Source of the DNA: Anaerostipes caccae L1-92
GTDB taxonomy: Bacteria; Bacillota; Clostridia; Lachnospirales; Lachnospiraceae
Length of the DNA stretch: 64,000 nucleotides
NCBI RefSeq assembly: GCF_014467075.1
Contig: NZ_AP023027.1
Location: 3,509,501 to 3,573,500, forward strand
Direction: 5' to 3'
Below, in pieces: positions 41,406-50,764 of this stretch. Numbering within the stretch: the stretch's first letter is position 1; each line of letters opens with the position of its first letter. A program made the translations under genes and the position numbers. Under the pieces are notes generated by a model, which saw only the letters and a program-made list of their open reading frames with translations, made no database searches and was not told where the DNA came from.

Positions 41406-42752
41406 CTATAATCTCTTTAATAAGTCTTCTCTTCTGTCTTCAAATCCAGGTTTTCCAAGCAGGGCAAACATATTTTTCTTATATGCTTCCACTCCAGGCT
41501 GGTCAAATGGATTTACGCAGTTTAAGTAACCGCTCATACCGCACGCAGACTCAAATGTGTAGAACAGCTGCGCAAGATGGTATGCATCCATCTTAGGAAT
41601 ATCAAATCTTAAGTTCGGAACGCCTCCGTCCACATGAGCTAAGATGGTTCCCTTCATAGCGTTTTGGTTTACGAAGTTCATGGTCTTGCCTGCCAGATAA
41701 TTTAATCCGTCCAGATCGTTTTCTTCTGCTTCGAGCACAATGTCTAATTCCGGTTCTTCCACGTTCAGCACGGTCTCAAAGTGATTGGAAGATCCGTCCT
41801 GAATGAACTGGCCTAAAGAATGCAGGTCTGTGGAGAAGTCAACAGATGCAGGGAAGATGCCTTTTCCGTCTTTTCCTTCGCTTTCTCCGTATAACTGTTT
41901 CCACCACTCAGAGATAAAGTGAAGGTTCGGCTCGTAGTTTGCGAGGATCTCCATGCCCTTTCCTCTGCGCATGAGAATGTTTCGGATGGCAGCATAGAGC
42001 ATCGCCGGATTTTCATTAAACGGTGCGTTTAAGAACATCTCTCTTCCGTCCTGGAATCCCTTTACAAACTCATCAATGTCAATTCCCGCAGCTGCGATCG
42101 GAAGGAGTCCTACGGCTGTCAGGACTGTAAAGCGTCCCCCTACATCATCCGGCACAACGAAAGTCTCGTATCCCTCGTCTGTGGCAAGTGTCTTCAATGC
42201 TCCCCTTGCCTTGTCTGTGGTAGCGTAGATGCGCTTGTTTGCTTCTTCTTTTCCGTATTTGTCTTTAAGAAGCTTTTTGAAGATACGGAATGCAATGCCG
42301 GGTTCTGTCGTCGTACCTGATTTAGAGATGACATTGACAGAGAAATCTCTGTCTCCGATCACATCGATCAGCTGTTTAACATATGTACCGCTGATATTAT
42401 GTCCGGCAAAGTATACTTCCGGAGCTTTTCTCACTTCTTTGTCCAGCTTATTGTTAAAGTTGTTGGACAGCCCTTCGATCACGGCTCTGGAACCTAGGTA
42501 GGACCCTCCAATACCAATGACAACCAATACATCGGAATCACTCTTAATCTTTTCTGCAGCTTTTTTGATTCTCGCAAACTCTTCTTTATCATAATCCACA
42601 GGAAGGTCGATCCATCCTAAGAAGTCATTTCCCGGGCCTTTTCTTGACAGCAAATACTCTTTCGCATCCGCAACCTGCTTCTCGATCATGTCGATCTCAT
42701 GGTCTCTGATAAAATCTTTTGCGTTGCTGTAATCAAACTTAATTTTTCCCAT
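41406..42752 (-). CDS. pgi: Glucose-6-phosphate isomerase
   Basis: A 448-residue short-form (Gram-positive) PGI: '[19 protein letters not shown]', '[16 protein letters not shown]' and '[11 protein letters not shown]' are diagnostic. It interconverts glucose-6-phosphate and fructose-6-phosphate. It is transcribed with dut from the promoter at 42800-42828. Confidence 0.97.
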   Translation of the reverse strand: MGKIKFDYSNAKDFIRDHEIDMIEKQVADAKEYLLSRKGPGNDFLGWIDLPVDYDKEEFARIKKAAEKIKSDSDVLVVIGIGGSYLGSRAVIEGLSNNFNNKLDKEVRKAPEVYFAGHNISGTYVKQLIDVIGDRDFSVNVISKSGTTTEPGIAFRIFKKLLKDKYGKEEANKRIYATTDKARGALKTLATDEGYETFVVPDDVGGRFTVLTAVGLLPIAAAGIDIDEFVKGFQDGREMFLNAPFNENPAMLYAAIRNILMRRGKGMEILANYEPNLHFISEWWKQLYGESEGKDGKGIFPASVDFSTDLHSLGQFIQDGSSNHFETVLNVEEPELDIVLEAEENDLDGLNYLAGKTMNFVNQNAMKGTILAHVDGGVPNLRFDIPKMDAYHLAQLFYTFESACGMSGYLNCVNPFDQPGVEAYKKNMFALLGKPGFEDRREDLLKRL

Positions 42753-42799
42753 GTCTTTCTCCTTTACTGTTGTCTCTCTTGGTTAAATGCGTTATCTAT

Positions 42800-42828
42800 A
42801 TTTTAACAAATAACGCCCTTCTGTTCAA
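42800..42828 (-). promoter_or_regulatory. Sigma-A promoter of pgi-dut
   Basis: TTGAAC, 17-nt spacer, TAAAAT on the minus strand. The -35 overlaps the stop codon of the upstream deacetylase gene. A 7-bp inverted repeat GCGTTAT...ATAACGC (42789-42816) straddles the -10. Confidence 0.6.
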
Positions 42829-43625
42829 TAGTCCGGGAGCTTTTTCAGCGACCGGAATTCAAATCCTTTTGCCTTCATATTCCTGATAACGGTCTCCAGC
42901 GCTTCGGCGTTAGACTGGGATACATTGTGCATCAGCGGAATGGCTCCATTATGGTAATTTTCTTCAAAATGCTGAACTACATAGTCCTTGCCCGGCTGGC
43001 TGTTCACATTAAAATCCACATATGCCATACTCCAGAAAATTGTCTTATATCCGAGCTTCTTTGTCAGCGCTAATGTATGTTCGCTGTATTCCCCCATAGG
43101 CGGGCGCATAAACATATCCATATCATAACCGGTTGTTTTTTTGCAGTATTCCGCACAGTCGATGAGTTCCTGCTTATTGTCCCTGTCTGAAACCGTTGGC
43201 ATGCTCTTGTGATGGACCGTATGATTTCCCACCACATGCCCCTCTTTCTTCATTCTCTTTACTAAATCCGGATCTTCCCGGATAAAAGGCTTCGTCACAA
43301 AAAATGCCGCCGGAACTTTCTCTTTCTTTAATACATCCAAAATTTTGGGCGTAAAACCATTCTCATATCCGCAGTCAAAGGTCAGATACATCACTTTCTT
43401 ATTTTTCGCCTTCGTATCCACAGAGTATGCGTCATATTTGGACAGATCCACATTCTGTGAAAATTCCGGCTGCTGATGTTCTTTATTTCGTTTCAGCCAC
43501 CATCCTTCTTTTGTATTGCTTCCCTGGCTGATCACTTTCGTAGTCTCCACCTGCGCCTCTTCCTTTTGGCAGCCGGCAAGACCAAGCATGCAAATGATGC
43601 AGAATAATAATAAAACTTTCCTCAT
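42825..43625 (-). CDS. pdaA: PdaA-type polysaccharide deacetylase lipoprotein
   Basis: A 266-residue protein with lipobox 'GLAGC' (Cys about 19). The NodB-homology domain has 'LTFDCGYENG' (metal and catalytic Asp; PdaA-type variation), 'GNHTVHH' (metal His pair) and 'RPPMGEYS'. PdaA-like enzymes remove the N-acetyl group of muramic acid on the way to the muramic-delta-lactam of spore cortex. The role in cortex is inferred from the subgroup and the sporulating background. It is released to the outer face of the membrane. Confidence 0.85.
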   Translation of the reverse strand: MRKVLLLFCIICMLGLAGCQKEEAQVETTKVISQGSNTKEGWWLKRNKEHQQPEFSQNVDLSKYDAYSVDTKAKNKKVMYLTFDCGYENGFTPKILDVLKKEKVPAAFFVTKPFIREDPDLVKRMKKEGHVVGNHTVHHKSMPTVSDRDNKQELIDCAEYCKKTTGYDMDMFMRPPMGEYSEHTLALTKKLGYKTIFWSMAYVDFNVNSQPGKDYVVQHFEENYHNGAIPLMHNVSQSNAEALETVIRNMKAKGFEFRSLKKLPDY

Positions 43626-43672
43626 GGTTTGATTTCCTGCTTTTTTATTATTCTATTATGTATACATTAGAT

Positions 43673-44374
43673 TTATAATCCATTTATAAAATCTTTCACC
43701 GCCTGCATTTCTTCATCGGTCAGTTCAAATTCTCTGGATGCGGCCGCTTCCTGCCAGTGTCTTTCTATTTTTTTTGCTTCTTTCTTTTCTTCCTTTACCT
43801 GCTCCTTTTCTTTCTGCTTCTCCTTCTGCTTTGCCTGTTCTTCTTTTTCCTGTTTTTTCACAGATTTGAGATAGCGGTTTGGAAGAATATTTTCAAGAAA
43901 ATGGATCAGATTGGCTCTGACCAGCTGTTTTTTTCCGTCAAAGGTGACCAGCCTGTCCACAAACACAAGAAACAGTCCGGCCGACAGGCTTAAAAACAGA
44001 CTCTCTGCCACAACACTTAAATCGGCTCCTTCTATGTATCCCCGTACTGTTCCAAGACAACCCAGGAAAAAACTCAAAACGGCACACAATCCGGTGATCT
44101 GTTCCATGATCTCGGAAGACACTCCTGCTATTTTGTGATTTTTCATATACTTGTCCACAACACAGGGAATGTTGTTCAGGTTGGCCTCCAGCTGATAGTA
44201 ACTTTCGAACTTTTTTTTCAGCACTCCCATCCACTGTTTCTTATTTCCGTCCATCTCATAAGAATCTCTTAAAAGCCTGCGGTAATTCCTCCAGACAATA
44301 AGTTTTGACAGGACACCTGCGGCCATAACTGCAATCAGTCCCGGTAAAAAAAATGCGTTTTTTAATACATCCAT
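43673..44374 (-). CDS. Three-helix membrane protein with charged coiled-coil tail
   Basis: A 233-residue protein. Hydrophobic helices lie at about 6-26, 91-112 and 122-142. The C-terminal part (about 170-210) is a nearly pure Lys/Glu/Gln helix, then a short acidic end. I do not recognise the family. It resembles small MotA/ExbB-like helical topologies only loosely. GGAG precedes the ATG. No obvious partner lies nearby. Confidence 0.6.
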   Translation of the reverse strand: MDVLKNAFFLPGLIAVMAAGVLSKLIVWRNYRRLLRDSYEMDGNKKQWMGVLKKKFESYYQLEANLNNIPCVVDKYMKNHKIAGVSSEIMEQITGLCAVLSFFLGCLGTVRGYIEGADLSVVAESLFLSLSAGLFLVFVDRLVTFDGKKQLVRANLIHFLENILPNRYLKSVKKQEKEEQAKQKEKQKEKEQVKEEKKEAKKIERHWQEAAASREFELTDEEMQAVKDFINGL

Positions 44375-44438
44375 GATATTTCTCCTTCTTCCTTTATGAT
44401 TCTTATATTATAAAATCACAAAGAGGGGAATACACGGA

Positions 44439-45155
44439 TTATTGCCTTACAAAGTTTGACGCTTCTTTGTCTAAAATACCGTGAATCAGTCTAATTATAT
44501 GCTTTATTGCAGCTTCCTCAAATTCGCTGTAACTTACTGTTGCCGTATCGTCGCATTTATCGGAAATCGCCCTGAGCACTACGAACGGTACTTTGTTTAA
44601 ATATGCTGTCTGCGCCATGGCTGCTCCTTCCATTTCCGCGCAGTATCCGCCGAAGTTCTCTATGAGCCGGTGTTTCTTTTCATCGCTTGAAATAAACTGG
44701 TCGCCGCTTAAAACCCGGCCTGTAAAACAACGGATATCGGGGTTGACCTTCCTGCACGCCTCTTCTGCCTCTCTTATAAGTTCTTCATCTGCCCTGAATA
44801 CGGAACACTCCATTCGCGGGATCTCTCCCGGCTTATATCCAAATCCCACGGCGTCCATATCATGCTGCACCGCGTCGCTGGAGATTACGATATCCCCAAT
44901 CTCTATCTCTTTATAAAGCCCTCCTGCGACTCCGGTATTGATCAGCTTATCAACACTGAAGCAGTCGATCAGGATCTGTGTGCAGACGGCCATATTCACT
45001 TTTCCGATTCCGCTCATAACCACGACTGCGTCATTTCCCCAGAGCCTGCCTTCGTAAAAATCCATGGAAGCTTTTGAAGTTTTTTGTGCATTCTCCATAG
45101 ATGAGATCAAAGATTCCACTTCTTCCTCCATTGCTCCTATGATTCCTATCTTCAT
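44439..45155 (-). CDS. mtnN: 5'-methylthioadenosine/S-adenosylhomocysteine nucleosidase
   Basis: About 238 residues from the ATG at 45155 (GGAGAAG upstream). The family start 'MKIGIIGAMEEEV', 'TGVAGGLYKEIEIGDIVIS' and 'EMEGAAMAQTA', ending in the catalytic Asp of 'RAISDKCDDTA', are present. It cleaves MTA and SAH to recycle methionine and adenine, and feeds autoinducer-2 formation when LuxS is present. Confidence 0.95.
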   Translation of the reverse strand: MKIGIIGAMEEEVESLISSMENAQKTSKASMDFYEGRLWGNDAVVVMSGIGKVNMAVCTQILIDCFSVDKLINTGVAGGLYKEIEIGDIVISSDAVQHDMDAVGFGYKPGEIPRMECSVFRADEELIREAEEACRKVNPDIRCFTGRVLSGDQFISSDEKKHRLIENFGGYCAEMEGAAMAQTAYLNKVPFVVLRAISDKCDDTATVSYSEFEEAAIKHIIRLIHGILDKEASNFVRQ

Positions 45156-45196
45156 AATCTCTTCTCCTTTCAAACAATAAATTTAGCCTGACAAAA

Positions 45197-45232
45197 ATTA
45201 TACCACAGCTTTTGGAACTTTTATGATATAAT
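45197..45232. promoter_or_regulatory. Divergent extended -10 promoters (mtnN / TSCPD-murG)
   Basis: Minus strand TGGTATAAT (attata at 45197-45202) reads toward mtnN; plus strand TGATATAAT (-10 at 45227-45232) reads toward the TSCPD gene. Both have weak -35 regions and extended TG motifs. Confidence 0.5.
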
Positions 45233-45267
45233 ATGCCATAAAAGAAATATAACAGGAGGTAATTATA

Positions 45268-45513
45268 GTGATATACAAGACAAAAGGCGTCTGCAGCAAT
45301 GCGATCGAATTTGAAATAGAAGACAATGTGGTAAAAAATGTAGAGTTTCGGGGAGGCTGCCAGGGGAATACTACCGGTGTGGCATCCCTGGTCAAAGGAA
45401 TGCAGGTAGATGAGGTGATCGAACGCCTCTCAGGCATTCAGTGCGGATTCCGCGGAACCTCATGTCCTGACCAGCTCTCCAAAGCTTTAAAGGAATATAA
45501 AGAGACCCGATGA
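45268..45513 (+). CDS. TSCPD-domain protein
   Basis: An 81-residue protein from a GTG with AGGAGG upstream. It matches the small stand-alone TSCPD family ('[19 protein letters not shown]', '[15 protein letters not shown]'). The same domain is found at the C-terminus of some B12-dependent ribonucleotide reductases. The two Cys-containing motifs suggest metal or thiol chemistry. It lies 25 nt before murG. Function unknown. Confidence 0.88.
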   Translation: MIYKTKGVCSNAIEFEIEDNVVKNVEFRGGCQGNTTGVASLVKGMQVDEVIERLSGIQCGFRGTSCPDQLSKALKEYKETR

Positions 45514-45538
45514 CATTTGTTTTGATTTTGGAGGTATT

Positions 45539-46606
45539 ATGAAAAGAATCGTATTGACCGGAGGGGGTACAGCCGGCCATGTCACTCCGAATATGGCATT
45601 GGTGCCTGCTCTTGAAAAAGAGGGATATAAGATCAGCTATATCGGGTCCAAGGACGGCATGGAAAAGAAATTAATCGAAGATATTGATCTTCCCTATTAC
45701 GGAATTTCTTCCGGAAAGCTGAGAAGATACTTTGACGTAAAAAATTTTACCGATCCTTTCCGGGTCATGAAGGGATATTTCGATGCAAAAAAAACACTTA
45801 AAAAGTTGAGACCCGATGTTGTGTTCTCCAAGGGCGGCTTCGTCACCGTACCCGTGGTCATCGCTGCCAAGCATCTTGGCATCCCGGTCATCATCCATGA
45901 ATCCGACATGACGCCGGGCCTTGCAAACAAATTAAGTATTCCAAGCGCCAGCAGAGTATGCTGTAATTTTCCTGAGACAGTAAAACACCTCCCCGAGGGC
46001 AAAGCTGTCCTGACCGGGTCTCCGATCCGTGAGGAACTCTTTACCGGTTCCAGGGAAAAAGGACTGAAGCTCTGTGACTTTACATCTTCCAGGCCGGTAC
46101 TGCTGATCATCGGCGGAAGCCTTGGTTCCGTGGCAATCAACAATGCGGTCAGGGAGAATATTGACGAGCTTTTGGAAGACTTTCAGATCATTCACATCTG
46201 CGGAAAAAACAACCTGGAGACAATGCTTGCGGGAAAGAGCGGCTACTGCCAGTTTGAGTATGTAAAAAAAGAACTGAAACATCTTTTTGCCTGTGCGGAT
46301 GTGATCATTTCCCGGGCAGGTGCCAACGCCATCTGTGAACTTCTCGCATTGAGGAAACCAAATATTCTCATTCCTCTCGGTTTAAATGCCAGCCGGGGCG
46401 ATCAGATCTTAAATGCCCAGTCTTTCCAGCGGCAGGGTTACAGTTATGTCTTGAACGAAGAAGAAGTGACGTCCAAATCACTCTTGAACGCCGTCCATGA
46501 GGTTTATGAGAACAGGGCAAGTTATATAAATGCAATGAACCAGAGTGAGCTTTCCGATCCGATTGGAACCATCGTAAAACTGGCCAATGAACTCTCAGTA
46601 AAATAA
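45539..46606 (+). CDS. murG: MurG-type UDP-GlcNAc:lipid I N-acetylglucosaminyltransferase
   Basis: A 355-residue GT28 glycosyltransferase. N-terminal '[16 protein letters not shown]' binds the lipid phosphate; '[18 protein letters not shown]' and '[13 protein letters not shown]' follow; the donor site includes '[11 protein letters not shown]' and '[14 protein letters not shown]'. It adds GlcNAc to lipid I to form lipid II at the inner membrane face. It lies outside any visible division-cell-wall cluster, as in many Clostridia. A second dcw-linked copy elsewhere cannot be excluded. Confidence 0.92.
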   Translation: MKRIVLTGGGTAGHVTPNMALVPALEKEGYKISYIGSKDGMEKKLIEDIDLPYYGISSGKLRRYFDVKNFTDPFRVMKGYFDAKKTLKKLRPDVVFSKGGFVTVPVVIAAKHLGIPVIIHESDMTPGLANKLSIPSASRVCCNFPETVKHLPEGKAVLTGSPIREELFTGSREKGLKLCDFTSSRPVLLIIGGSLGSVAINNAVRENIDELLEDFQIIHICGKNNLETMLAGKSGYCQFEYVKKELKHLFACADVIISRAGANAICELLALRKPNILIPLGLNASRGDQILNAQSFQRQGYSYVLNEEEVTSKSLLNAVHEVYENRASYINAMNQSELSDPIGTIVKLANELSVK

Positions 46607-46610
46607 AAAA

Positions 46611-46653
46611 ACAAAAACTCTGCCTCAGGAAAAAATTCCGGCAGAGTTTTTGT
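46611..46653. terminator. Bidirectional terminator between murG and PHP gene
   Basis: A 14-bp perfect stem ACAAAAACTCTGCC / GGCAGAGTTTTTGT with a 15-nt loop, serving convergent genes. Confidence 0.9.
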
Positions 46654-46673
46654 TTTATAAGTTTATACCAAGA

Positions 46674-47561
46674 TTACAAAATCCCTTCCAGCTGTTTTAA
46701 CAGCTCTTCCCAGGAGCCGCTGTACCCATGCTGTCTGATACTGATGGACGGCTTTGTCTTTCCGTGAAAATCACTTCCGCAGGTGATAAACAGCTGTTTC
46801 TCTCCTGCTTCATGACTGAAAAACAATGCCTGTTCAGGCGTATGATAGCTGCTGAAAGCCTCCACACCGTCAATTCCTGAAACTGCGATTTCTTCCCACA
46901 GTTCCATATGATCTCTCAAATTCTGTCCCGGATGTGCAAGAACAGCTTTCCCGCCGCTCTCATGAATCTGGCTGATCACTTCTTTCATGGCAGGAAACGT
47001 TATATCCACATGGCAGGGTTTTCCCTGAGAATAATAATCCCAGTAAAAATTCACATATGGGTTGCTGCTCCTCTCCCCACCCGGACGATATGGAAGGAGC
47101 AGATCGTGATCCCTGTATTCCGGCTTGTTAAGCAGCACTTCCGCAAACATTTCACCAGTCCACCGGTTTTTCCAAAACATCGTTTCGGTCAGTTTTTCCA
47201 TATCACTCTCAGACACGTCAAATCCCAGTTTTCTTGTTGCCTCCAGCATTTTTACGGAAGCTTCTTCACTCTGCACTGATATATTGTCTTCTATCTTCTG
47301 AAATACCGGATTCTGCTCATCAATTCCATAGCCTAATACATGAAAGTTTCTGTCTTTGAAGGTACAGTCAACCTCTACTCCTGAAATAAAATGAATCCCT
47401 TCTTTTTGCGCTGCTTCTCTCCCCTCACCGACTGCCCGGACGCTGTTGTGGTCGGTAACAGCCATATACTGAATTCCTTTTTCCTTACACTTTTTCACCA
47501 GTTCCTCCGGCTGATATTCCCCGTCGTCGCTGTAATAAGAATGCATATGTAAATCTATCAT
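46674..47561 (-). CDS. PHP-domain phosphoesterase
   Basis: About 295 residues from the ATG at 47561, 9 nt after AGGAGGT; an earlier ATG abuts the Shine-Dalgarno. The PHP metal motifs are visible: 'DLHMHSYYSDDG', 'VTDHNSV', 'AVLAHPGQN' and 'CGSDFHG'. PHP proteins hydrolyse phosphoesters; related stand-alone forms act on 3',5'-nucleoside bisphosphates or short RNA. Substrate unknown. Confidence 0.88.
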   Translation of the reverse strand: MIDLHMHSYYSDDGEYQPEELVKKCKEKGIQYMAVTDHNSVRAVGEGREAAQKEGIHFISGVEVDCTFKDRNFHVLGYGIDEQNPVFQKIEDNISVQSEEASVKMLEATRKLGFDVSESDMEKLTETMFWKNRWTGEMFAEVLLNKPEYRDHDLLLPYRPGGERSSNPYVNFYWDYYSQGKPCHVDITFPAMKEVISQIHESGGKAVLAHPGQNLRDHMELWEEIAVSGIDGVEAFSSYHTPEQALFFSHEAGEKQLFITCGSDFHGKTKPSISIRQHGYSGSWEELLKQLEGIL

Positions 47562-47632
47562 AAAAATCATACCTCCTGTTAATGCCATTCGCTGGTCTTT
47601 GTACTATCTATATAAATACCGTCTTTTTCTAA

Positions 47633-47661
47633 TTGAAACAATCAATATTCAGACTTATAAT
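47633..47661 (+). promoter_or_regulatory. Sigma-A promoter of the AraC-family gene
   Basis: TTGAAA, 17-nt spacer, TATAAT, about 30 nt before the ATG, with GGAGGA between. Confidence 0.75.
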
Positions 47662-47692
47662 ATAAGAAAAGCGACAAAATGGAGGATTTCTT

Positions 47693-48616
47693 ATGAGTTT
47701 ACAGGAATGTACGGTTTCTACAGACCAGGACAGGAGGGAAGTGTGTCCCCACGGTACAATAGAATTTCCGTGTGCAGGTTATGATTCTGTCTATTCTTCT
47801 CATGCCATAAACAGGATTCCCTGGCACTGGCATGAGGAACTCGAAGTGATTTTCCTTCCATCAGGCACTTTAGATGTCCGGGTCCCGGGAAAACGTTTTC
47901 GGATGAATGCCGGAGACTGCCTCGTGATCAATTCAAACATCCTCCACGAGGCAGAGACCTCGAATGAATGCAGACTTCATTCTCTGGTCTTCCATACCGA
48001 TTTAATCTCCGGTTCTGACAGCTCGGTCTTCTATAAAAAATATATGTATCCTCTGATCAGTTCCTGTACTTTGGACTGTGTGTTATTTTCTGCGGAAGAT
48101 ACGTCCGGTGTCAGTATCAGACAATGTTTCATGATGGCCTTTGACGCTTTGGCAAATAACCGGGAAGGATATGAGTTTACCGTCCGGGAATGTCTTTCCA
48201 GACTTTGCTTTCTTCTCTGTACATTTTATAAGCCTGAGATCTCTGATACTTCTGCAAAACCAGATCAGGATTCTTTCAGGATCAAGGAGATGATTCATAT
48301 GATACAGTCCCGTTATGCTGAACCATTAAAGCTCTGCGATATTGCGCAGGCCGCAAATATCGGAGAGAGGGAATGCCTCCGCTGCTTTCACCGTACTCTG
48401 GGTATTTCACCTATGCAGTACTTGATTCGATACCGCCTGTCCAAAGGCGCCCTGCTGCTTATAAACACAAACAAGAGTATAGCTGAAATTTCTACAAGAT
48501 GCGGTTTTGACAGTCCCAGCAATTTTTCTTTAACGTTTAAGCGGAAGTATCAATGTTCTCCTAGGGAATATCGAAAGAATAATAAAACTTTACTTTCCTC
48601 TGCACTTCCTTTATAA
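47693..48616 (+). CDS. AraC-family transcription regulator with cupin sensor
   Basis: A 307-residue protein. The N-terminal cupin (about 30-120) has 'WHWHEELEVIFLPSGTLDV' and 'AGDCLVINSNILHEA'. The C-terminal two-helix-turn-helix AraC domain (about 200-298) ends 'SNFSLTFKRKYQCSPREYR'. Such regulators sense sugars. Nearby targets are not obvious; the next gene is a methyltransferase on the same strand. Confidence 0.92.
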   Translation: MSLQECTVSTDQDRREVCPHGTIEFPCAGYDSVYSSHAINRIPWHWHEELEVIFLPSGTLDVRVPGKRFRMNAGDCLVINSNILHEAETSNECRLHSLVFHTDLISGSDSSVFYKKYMYPLISSCTLDCVLFSAEDTSGVSIRQCFMMAFDALANNREGYEFTVRECLSRLCFLLCTFYKPEISDTSAKPDQDSFRIKEMIHMIQSRYAEPLKLCDIAQAANIGERECLRCFHRTLGISPMQYLIRYRLSKGALLLINTNKSIAEISTRCGFDSPSNFSLTFKRKYQCSPREYRKNNKTLLSSALPL

Positions 48617-48793
48617 TTCATTCATATTTACTATAAGGGAGATGGTTTTGTCCGGCGCATTTGATGCTGCGTAAACAGCAGTATAAATGAAACGTGGAAA
48701 TCGAAAAATAATCCGAACTGCATGTATTTTTTTAGAATCTGTAAACACAGGTTTTGTTGTTATGCAAACAAGATTATGAAAGGACAAAACATT

Positions 48794-49630
48794 ATGAAAA
48801 AATTATTGAATCTCTTAGAAAGACGACCGGATCTGTTTGAACAGACCAACAACAATATTTGGGATGACGATCACATCTCCAAAAGTATGCTGGCAGCACA
48901 CTTAAATGAGCATTTAGATTCAGCCACAAGAGAAATAAGCTTTGTGAAAACATCTGCCGGATGGATTTCAGAAAACTTTTGCCCAGAGGAGTATCCGTTA
49001 TTATTAGACCTGGGATGCGGCCCTGGTATTTATACTGAATTATTTTACGACCTGGGATACGATGTTACCGGCATAGATTTGTCAGACAGATCTGTCGCTT
49101 ATGCGAAAAATTCGGCTTACCAAACTAAAAAAGAAATTAAATACGTTCAAGGAGACTACACGAAGATTCATTTTGGTTCTCAGTACAATCTGATAACCCT
49201 CATATACTGCGATTTTGGTGTTCTGTCCCGCGATACAAGAAAGAAACTATTGGCAAAGATTTATGATTCTCTTTTTCCTGAGGGTATTTTCTTATTTGAT
49301 GTTTTTACTCCTTTAAAATATAAAGGCGTGAAAGAAACTACGGACTGGGATATTCGTGAAAATGGTTTTTGGAGTGAAAAGCTATGTTTAACTCTTCATT
49401 CATTTTACCGCTATGAGGAGGATCAAACTTTTTTAAACCAGTATGCGGTTGTAACCGAGGATAGTTTTTCCCTGTATAATGTCTGGGAACATACATTTAC
49501 ACTAAAAGAGATCAAACATGATTTACTGGAAGCCGGTTTCATCAATATAAACGTTTATGGTGATATTGCCGGAGCTCCATATGGACCGGACGGACAGACA
49601 ATGTGCATATCGGCTCAAAAGATAGAATAA
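48794..49630 (+). CDS. Class I SAM-dependent methyltransferase
   Basis: About 278 residues from the ATG at 48794 (AAAGGA about 10 nt upstream); in-frame starts further upstream lack binding sites. Motif I 'LLDLGCGPGIYTELF', motif post-I 'VTGIDLSDRSVAYA' and 'GDYTKIHFGSQYNLITLIY' are clear. It is a Rossmann-fold small-molecule methyltransferase. Substrate unknown. It follows the AraC gene by about 180 nt with no strong terminator in between. Confidence 0.88.
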   Translation: MKKLLNLLERRPDLFEQTNNNIWDDDHISKSMLAAHLNEHLDSATREISFVKTSAGWISENFCPEEYPLLLDLGCGPGIYTELFYDLGYDVTGIDLSDRSVAYAKNSAYQTKKEIKYVQGDYTKIHFGSQYNLITLIYCDFGVLSRDTRKKLLAKIYDSLFPEGIFLFDVFTPLKYKGVKETTDWDIRENGFWSEKLCLTLHSFYRYEEDQTFLNQYAVVTEDSFSLYNVWEHTFTLKEIKHDLLEAGFININVYGDIAGAPYGPDGQTMCISAQKIE

Positions 49631-49640
49631 TACATGAAAG

Positions 49641-49676
49641 GGTGGCTCTGCGGTGCATTTTACACTGCAGGGCCAC
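49641..49676 (+). terminator. Terminator-like hairpin after the methyltransferase gene
   Basis: GGTGGC-CTGC-TG pairs with CA-TGCAG-GCCACC with small bulges. No long T-run follows, so strength is uncertain. The rest of 49677-49819 is AT-rich with no gene seen. Confidence 0.55.
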
Positions 49677-49819
49677 CTGTATTATTATGATAATAAATAT
49701 TACAATTGCGAAATAACTGTATGTGTATGGCTCCTTGATTAATAATTGATAAAATACCAAACCTAATCAAAAATATAAAGATCGGTAGAGAGTCTCTCAT
49801 TTTCAGTTAAATATTAAGT

Positions 49820-50656
49820 TTATTTTGCAATATATGCTCCATTTACCAATAGTGAATCTCCAGAGTTATGTGCAGATTCTACATATAATACTCCATCACT
49901 AGTTACTTTTGCCCTTGAATAACTAGACATTACACCATTGTATACATTTAATATTGCAATATCTGATAGTGGTTTTGGTAGTCCACTGCATAAATTTTTT
50001 CCAGCGGCAATATTTGCGGCCAGACCAACCCCAAATGACACACAAACTAATTTTCCAATTTGAATAAAACCGTTATGGAAAGTGCCATACCCAAAAACAT
50101 TACGAACGTCTGTTATCTTTGTTCCTAGTGTTTCTAAAACCGAATTTAAACAATCAATCTTTCCACTCACCTTATTTATTTCATCTGTATGAATCTGATA
50201 CTGTTCAATACTCACCAATCCTGCAGAATCCAATACCACTTCAAACGGTGCCGTATCCGATGTATTAAAATAAAAATCCCATGTAATCGAGAACCCGGGG
50301 CTTTCTGCCTCTGCAGGAATATTCTTTGCCTGAGAAGCCTGTGAAAGACAAAATAAGATCTCTCCCTCATCAGGGTCTTCCGCATAAAATCCAACCTGCC
50401 ATAGATCATAACTCTCGTTCAGACCTTTATTCTCAAGCAGTACTGGGATAACTGTCTTATCCCCTTCTGTCCTTGCCGGCTGAAGCGTAAGGTCATATCC
50501 CCCTTCCGTAACACTGGTCTGCTGTCTGAGATCCACCACCGGTACTTTTTTCGTCCCTGTGGCTGCTCTTTTGATTTTTAATGTCTGTCCCTTTAATAAC
50601 TTTGCCTGTAATACTTTTCCCTGATCTGTCAGTACTGTGTTCTCCCAAATGTTCAT
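49820..50656 (-). CDS. Phage tail-fibre/collar-like protein (orphan prophage gene)
   Basis: A 278-residue protein. The N-terminal 150 residues resemble phage tail-fibre N-terminal domains (DUF3751-like): 'VLTDQGKVLQAKLLKGQTL' and 'GFYAEDPDEGEILF'. A short coiled coil (about 152-185) and a Gly/Ser-rich beta tip follow, as in tail-fibre trimer stems. The second half is visibly richer in A+T than the first, suggesting a mosaic tip. No other phage gene is nearby. GGAGAAG precedes the ATG. It is probably a prophage remnant or a domesticated fibre. Confidence 0.7.
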   Translation of the reverse strand: MNIWENTVLTDQGKVLQAKLLKGQTLKIKRAATGTKKVPVVDLRQQTSVTEGGYDLTLQPARTEGDKTVIPVLLENKGLNESYDLWQVGFYAEDPDEGEILFCLSQASQAKNIPAEAESPGFSITWDFYFNTSDTAPFEVVLDSAGLVSIEQYQIHTDEINKVSGKIDCLNSVLETLGTKITDVRNVFGYGTFHNGFIQIGKLVCVSFGVGLAANIAAGKNLCSGLPKPLSDIAILNVYNGVMSSYSRAKVTSDGVLYVESAHNSGDSLLVNGAYIAK

Positions 50657-50764
50657 GTCTTCTCCTTTGTTCTAAAACTGATGAATAACTTCAAGAAGAA
50701 TATAACAGATTGACCGCGGGCAATGTGGGCAAGTTCTATTTTGGGCATTCGTATTTAAAACCAA

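Noticed and set aside
48617..48793. A short leader peptide before the methyltransferase gene
   Set aside because: A 10-codon frame is possible but its Shine-Dalgarno abuts the ATG and no hairpin partner supports attenuation.
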